Part shown: positions 15,918 through 17,630 of the stretch, in pieces
Layout: the number at the start of each line of letters is the position of its first letter
Position numbering within the stretch: position 1 is the first letter of the stretch
Assembly: GCA_016764535.1 (NCBI GenBank)
Contig: JAESRR010000175.1
Location: 3,008 to 20,637 of the forward strand
Origin: Cohaesibacteraceae bacterium
GTDB lineage: Bacteria > Pseudomonadota > Alphaproteobacteria > Rhizobiales > Cohaesibacteraceae
DNA: 17,630 nt
Direction: 5' to 3'
The notes under the pieces: generated by a model
What the model was told of the DNA's origin: nothing
Seen by the model: the letters and a program-made list of their open reading frames with translations, nothing else
The model's database searches: none
Made by a program: the position numbers and the translations under genes

Positions 15918-17482
15918 TGATCCTCGATTACCTTGATTTGATTATGTTTGCTGTGCTGTTTGGCAGTATTTTGCTTGGGTATCCGGTGGCGTTCACCATC
16001 GCCGGGGTTGGTGTTTTGTTTGCGCTTATTGGCATCACAACCGGCAAATTCGATATTTTTCTTCTTGGGGCATTATCCCAGCGAATTTTTGGAATCATGA
16101 CGCGAGAGGTTTTGATTGCCATCCCGCTATTTGTCCTGATGGGCCTGGTCCTGGAACGCAGTCGCATCGCCGAGGATTTGCTGGAAGAAATGGCGCGTCT
16201 ATTTGGCTCGATGAAGGGTGGTCTGGGACTTTCCGTAGTAATCGTGGGCGCTCTGCTCGCAGCCTCGACCGGTATCGTTGGCGCGACTGTCGTTACCATG
16301 GCATTGATCGCTCTGCCCTCAATGTTGCGAAACGGATATTCCACCAGTCTTGCAGCTGGAACAGTCGCAACAGCCGGTACTCTTGGACAGATTATCCCAC
16401 CTTCAACTTTGTTGATTATTCTGTCGGAAGTGATGTCAAACGGATACCAGCAAGCGCAAATTGAGGCGGGAAAATTTACGCTTGAAACGATATCTGTTGG
16501 TCAAATGTTCGCGGCTGCGCTGTTCCCCGGCCTGATGCTGGTTGTTGTTTATATTGTCTATATTCTGGTCTACGCACACTTAAAGCCAGAAGTGGCACCG
16601 GCTATGTCCCGAGCTGGCAATGACCCGGTTAACTGGAAACGAATTGGTTCGACCCTGATGCCGCCGCTTGTTTTGATTGTTGCGGTATTGGGATCCATTC
16701 TTGGTGGTGTGGCGTCGCCAACAGAAGCTGCATCTGTCGGGGCCATTGGGGCTATTTTACTCGCCGGTTTCAGACTATCTAACGGCGCATCAAATAAAGC
16801 TCTTGCACTTGGTTCAGCAGCGTTGGTAATCGTAATTTTCATAGCTGGTTTTATGACGGTTCGGCTTCAGAAAGAAGTGGTTGGTTTTGCCGAATATTCC
16901 ACCGCTCTTGTCATCATTATCTTGCTTGGTATTGCAATTTTCGCAATTGCGACATCTCTGCTCCGCATGCAAAAGGCCAATTTGTTGGCACCGATAACAA
17001 CAAACACGATGACAATAACATCGATGATATTTGTGACGATCATCGCCGCGAGTGTGTTTTCGCTGGTATTTATTGGTATTGGTGGTGAAGAACGGATTCA
17101 GGAAATTATCAAATCCATGCCCGGCGGAGCAGTGGGCGCGCTATTGTTTGTTATGGTGTTGGTTTTTGTGTTGGGTTTCTTTCTCGATTTTGTCGAGATT
17201 TCCGTTATTCTGTTACCGATTGTTGTGCCGACACTGATATTGATGGGGCATGATCCGGTTTGGCTGGCCGTTCTCCTGGCAATTAATTTGCAAACCAGCT
17301 TTCTTACTCCGCCCTTTGGTTTCTCGCTATTTTATCTTCGCGGAGCCGCACCAAAAGAAGTCACAACCGGGCAAATTTATCAGGGTGTCGCCCCCTATAT
17401 AGTGCTTCAGGTTCTTGGTATGGCAGTGATCTGGTTCTGGCCCGATATCGCAACCTGGCTGCCCCGGGAACTTTATGGCTAA
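15917..17482 (+). CDS. TRAP transporter large permease (DctM family), extended form
   Basis: A 521-residue inner-membrane protein, the subunit that carries solute, normally driven by a sodium gradient. DctM motifs are clear: GYPVAFTIAGVGVLFALIG (21-39), IPLFVLMGLVLERS (69-82), STGIVGATVVTMALIALPSM (117-136), GQIIPPSTLLIILS (157-170), SPTEAASVGAIGAILLAG (267-284), FFLDFVEISVILLPIVVP (421-438) and TSFLTPPFGFSLFYLRGAAP (460-479). The family is usually about 425-430 residues. The extra length lies mainly at about 290-365, which looks like two added hydrophobic helices (298-315 and 329-347). Longer DctM proteins of this kind occur with TakP-type binding proteins, so it is a subfamily trait rather than a fusion error. 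It starts on the last base of the dctQ stop codon. Confidence 0.92.
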   Translation: MILDYLDLIMFAVLFGSILLGYPVAFTIAGVGVLFALIGITTGKFDIFLLGALSQRIFGIMTREVLIAIPLFVLMGLVLERSRIAEDLLEEMARLFGSMKGGLGLSVVIVGALLAASTGIVGATVVTMALIALPSMLRNGYSTSLAAGTVATAGTLGQIIPPSTLLIILSEVMSNGYQQAQIEAGKFTLETISVGQMFAAALFPGLMLVVVYIVYILVYAHLKPEVAPAMSRAGNDPVNWKRIGSTLMPPLVLIVAVLGSILGGVASPTEAASVGAIGAILLAGFRLSNGASNKALALGSAALVIVIFIAGFMTVRLQKEVVGFAEYSTALVIIILLGIAIFAIATSLLRMQKANLLAPITTNTMTITSMIFVTIIAASVFSLVFIGIGGEERIQEIIKSMPGGAVGALLFVMVLVFVLGFFLDFVEISVILLPIVVPTLILMGHDPVWLAVLLAINLQTSFLTPPFGFSLFYLRGAAPKEVTTGQIYQGVAPYIVLQVLGMAVIWFWPDIATWLPRELYG

Positions 17483-17484
17483 AC

Positions 17485-17502
17485 ACCTGGTCTCCGGCAG
17501 GT
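17485..17502. terminator. Short inverted repeat between convergent genes
   Basis: ACCTG (17485-17489) and CAGGT (17498-17502) flank 8 nt in the 31-nt gap between dctM and the convergent serine dehydratase gene. The position suits a two-way terminator, but the stem is only 5 bp and no T-run follows. Confidence 0.2.
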
Positions 17503-17513
17503 ATTGCAGTGCA

Positions 17514-17630
17514 TCAACATTCAACAACATTTACAGCAAGGCCACCGGTAGAGGTCTCTTTGTATTTCAAGTTCATATCGAGGCCGGTTTGACGCATGGT
17601 CTCAACACATTCGTCAAGCGATACAATGTG
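17514..17630 (-). CDS. sdaA: L-serine ammonia-lyase, C-terminal fragment (cut by the window edge)
   Basis: Only the last 38 codons are inside the window; the gene runs leftward and begins beyond base 17630, and the stop is TGA at 17516-17514. The residues ([20 protein letters not shown], then [18 protein letters not shown]) match the C-terminal tail of iron-sulfur L-serine dehydratases, which converts L-serine to pyruvate and ammonia; the E. coli tail has a similar TMYQTGKDMNAKY...ETSRGGLA pattern. The penultimate block [14 protein letters not shown] and the final Cys are typical of the family. The catalytic cysteines lie outside the window. It is convergent with dctM, 31 nt away. Confidence 0.85.
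   Translation of the reverse strand, partial: HIVSLDECVETMRQTGLDMNLKYKETSTGGLAVNVVEC

Noticed and set aside
1..17630. CRISPR array, tRNA, rRNA, insertion sequence or phage attachment site
   Set aside because: No regularly spaced direct repeats, cloverleaf-type sequences, transposase-like proteins or flanking inverted repeats were seen; nearly all of the window is filled by metabolic and transport genes.

Overview
The window looks like chromosomal DNA of an alphaproteobacterium, possibly marine. The pointers are a fused TrpE-TrpG anthranilate synthase (common in Rhizobiales and relatives), a HutF/HutG-type histidine pathway controlled by HutC, and a tripartite TRAP transporter. Base composition looks moderate and even throughout, judged by eye. 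I see no insertion sequences, phage genes, tRNAs, rRNAs or CRISPR arrays. The genus cannot be named from this sequence.

Layout, left to right: (1) 3-1475, the 3' part of trpE(G), closed by a strong hairpin. (2) 1659-2567, a secreted protein of the dienelactone hydrolase fold with Asp where the catalytic Ser/Cys should be. (3) 2827-5456, pcaF and pcaB of the beta-ketoadipate pathway, without the other pca genes. (4) 5519-6571, a metal-dependent PLP enzyme of the D-serine dehydratase / D-threonine aldolase family, preceded by a perfect 19-bp palindrome. (5) 6632-8724, hutC and hutF on the minus strand, overlapping by 4 nt. (6) 8725-8814, a divergent control region with two HutC-like operator sequences. 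(7) 8815-14090, hutI-hutH-hutG-hutU on the plus strand, tightly packed. (8) 14219-17482, a DctP-DctQ-DctM TRAP transporter on the same strand as the hut genes, with a Tat-type signal on the binding protein and a hairpin after its gene. (9) 17514-17630, the C-terminal end of a convergent L-serine dehydratase.

The centre is a complete five-enzyme histidine catabolic set: HutH makes urocanate, HutU imidazolonepropionate, HutI formimidoylglutamate, HutF N-formylglutamate plus ammonia, and HutG glutamate plus formate. HutC probably represses both arms, with urocanate as the usual inducer in this family. The TRAP transporter lies where a hut permease is often found and no other permease is present, so it may import histidine, urocanate or a related imidazole carboxylate. 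That is the most interesting hypothesis here, but it rests on position only; its binding protein resembles the keto-acid-binding TakP type.

Most of the window concerns breakdown of amino acids and aromatic compounds. No clearly new multi-gene system is visible. The unusual points are the hut-linked TRAP transporter, the Asp-for-nucleophile hydrolase, the isolated pcaF-pcaB pair and several well-formed inverted repeats between genes.
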